DNA of 6,051 nt. Source: Bacteroidota bacterium (GTDB taxonomy: Bacteria > Bacteroidota > Bacteroidia > Chitinophagales > Chitinophagaceae). The notes beneath the pieces are model-generated. The model worked only from the letters and a program-made list of their open reading frames with translations. It ran no database searches and was not told the DNA's origin. A program made the translations under genes and the position numbers. Positions 6,037 through 6,051 of the stretch are shown here, piece by piece. Location: positions 1 through 6,051 of the forward strand of contig JAGWPI010000081.1 of the NCBI GenBank assembly GCA_028877005.1, given 5' to 3'. Every line of letters starts with the position of its first letter. Within the stretch, counting starts at the first letter, position 1.

Positions 6037-6051
6037 CAACCCCAATAACGA

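Larger units (their letters stand above)
5646..6051. other. Non-coding region after the oxidoreductase
   Basis: No convincing gene is seen in these 406 A/T-rich bases. In order they hold a perfect short hairpin (5697-5721), a strong + strand terminator (5787-5843), two direct copies of ATTGTACT (5847-5854 and 5865-5872), a weaker hairpin with a T-rich tail (5903-5931), T and A tracts (about 5940-6003), and a promoter facing right (6005-6036). The longest start-to-stop reading noticed, at 5899, is only about 22 codons and is low complexity. Confidence 0.75.

Noticed and set aside
1..6051. CRISPR array, insertion sequence, tRNA or phage features
   Set aside because: No regularly spaced repeats, transposase motifs, terminal inverted repeats with duplications, or cloverleaf folds were found.

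Overview
The window is AT-rich bacterial chromosome, most likely from the Bacteroidota and plausibly a Chitinophagaceae-type relative. Three things suggest this: promoter-like elements of the TAnnTTTG (-7) / TTTG (-33) type, A/T-rich translation starts without clear Shine-Dalgarno sequences, and FeoB, MnSOD and Tat-exported Gfo/Idh/MocA proteins with the character of that phylum. The genus is not determinable from what I can see.

Layout: (1) feoB, a ferrous-iron transporter, runs on the + strand from the left edge to 2129. (2) A secreted class A beta-lactamase-fold serine hydrolase lies on the - strand, with start preferred at 3028. It meets feoB tail to tail and the two stop codons overlap. 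(3) A 499-bp non-coding gap (3029-3527) is unusually dense in signals, nearly all on the - strand: three hairpin-plus-T-tract terminators, a two-unit tandem repeat, a promoter-like pair, and a GC-rich patch that can fold as a pseudoknot inside a closing helix. (4) sodA, a Mn-type superoxide dismutase, is on the - strand with its own terminator. (5) After a short divergent spacer comes a Tat-signal Gfo/Idh/MocA oxidoreductase on the + strand. (6) The last 406 bp are non-coding, with a strong + terminator, further hairpins and, at the right edge, a well-formed Bacteroidota promoter facing out of the window.

The genes do not form one operon. FeoB (Fe2+ uptake) and SodA (superoxide removal) are linked loosely through iron and oxidative stress. 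The hydrolase and the oxidoreductase are both predicted to be exported. No phage, transposon, CRISPR or defence genes are visible. The four proteins belong to known families, so anything undescribed here is most likely in the non-coding gap between sodA and the hydrolase. There, one or two structured, terminator-ended transcripts or leader elements are possible but unproven.
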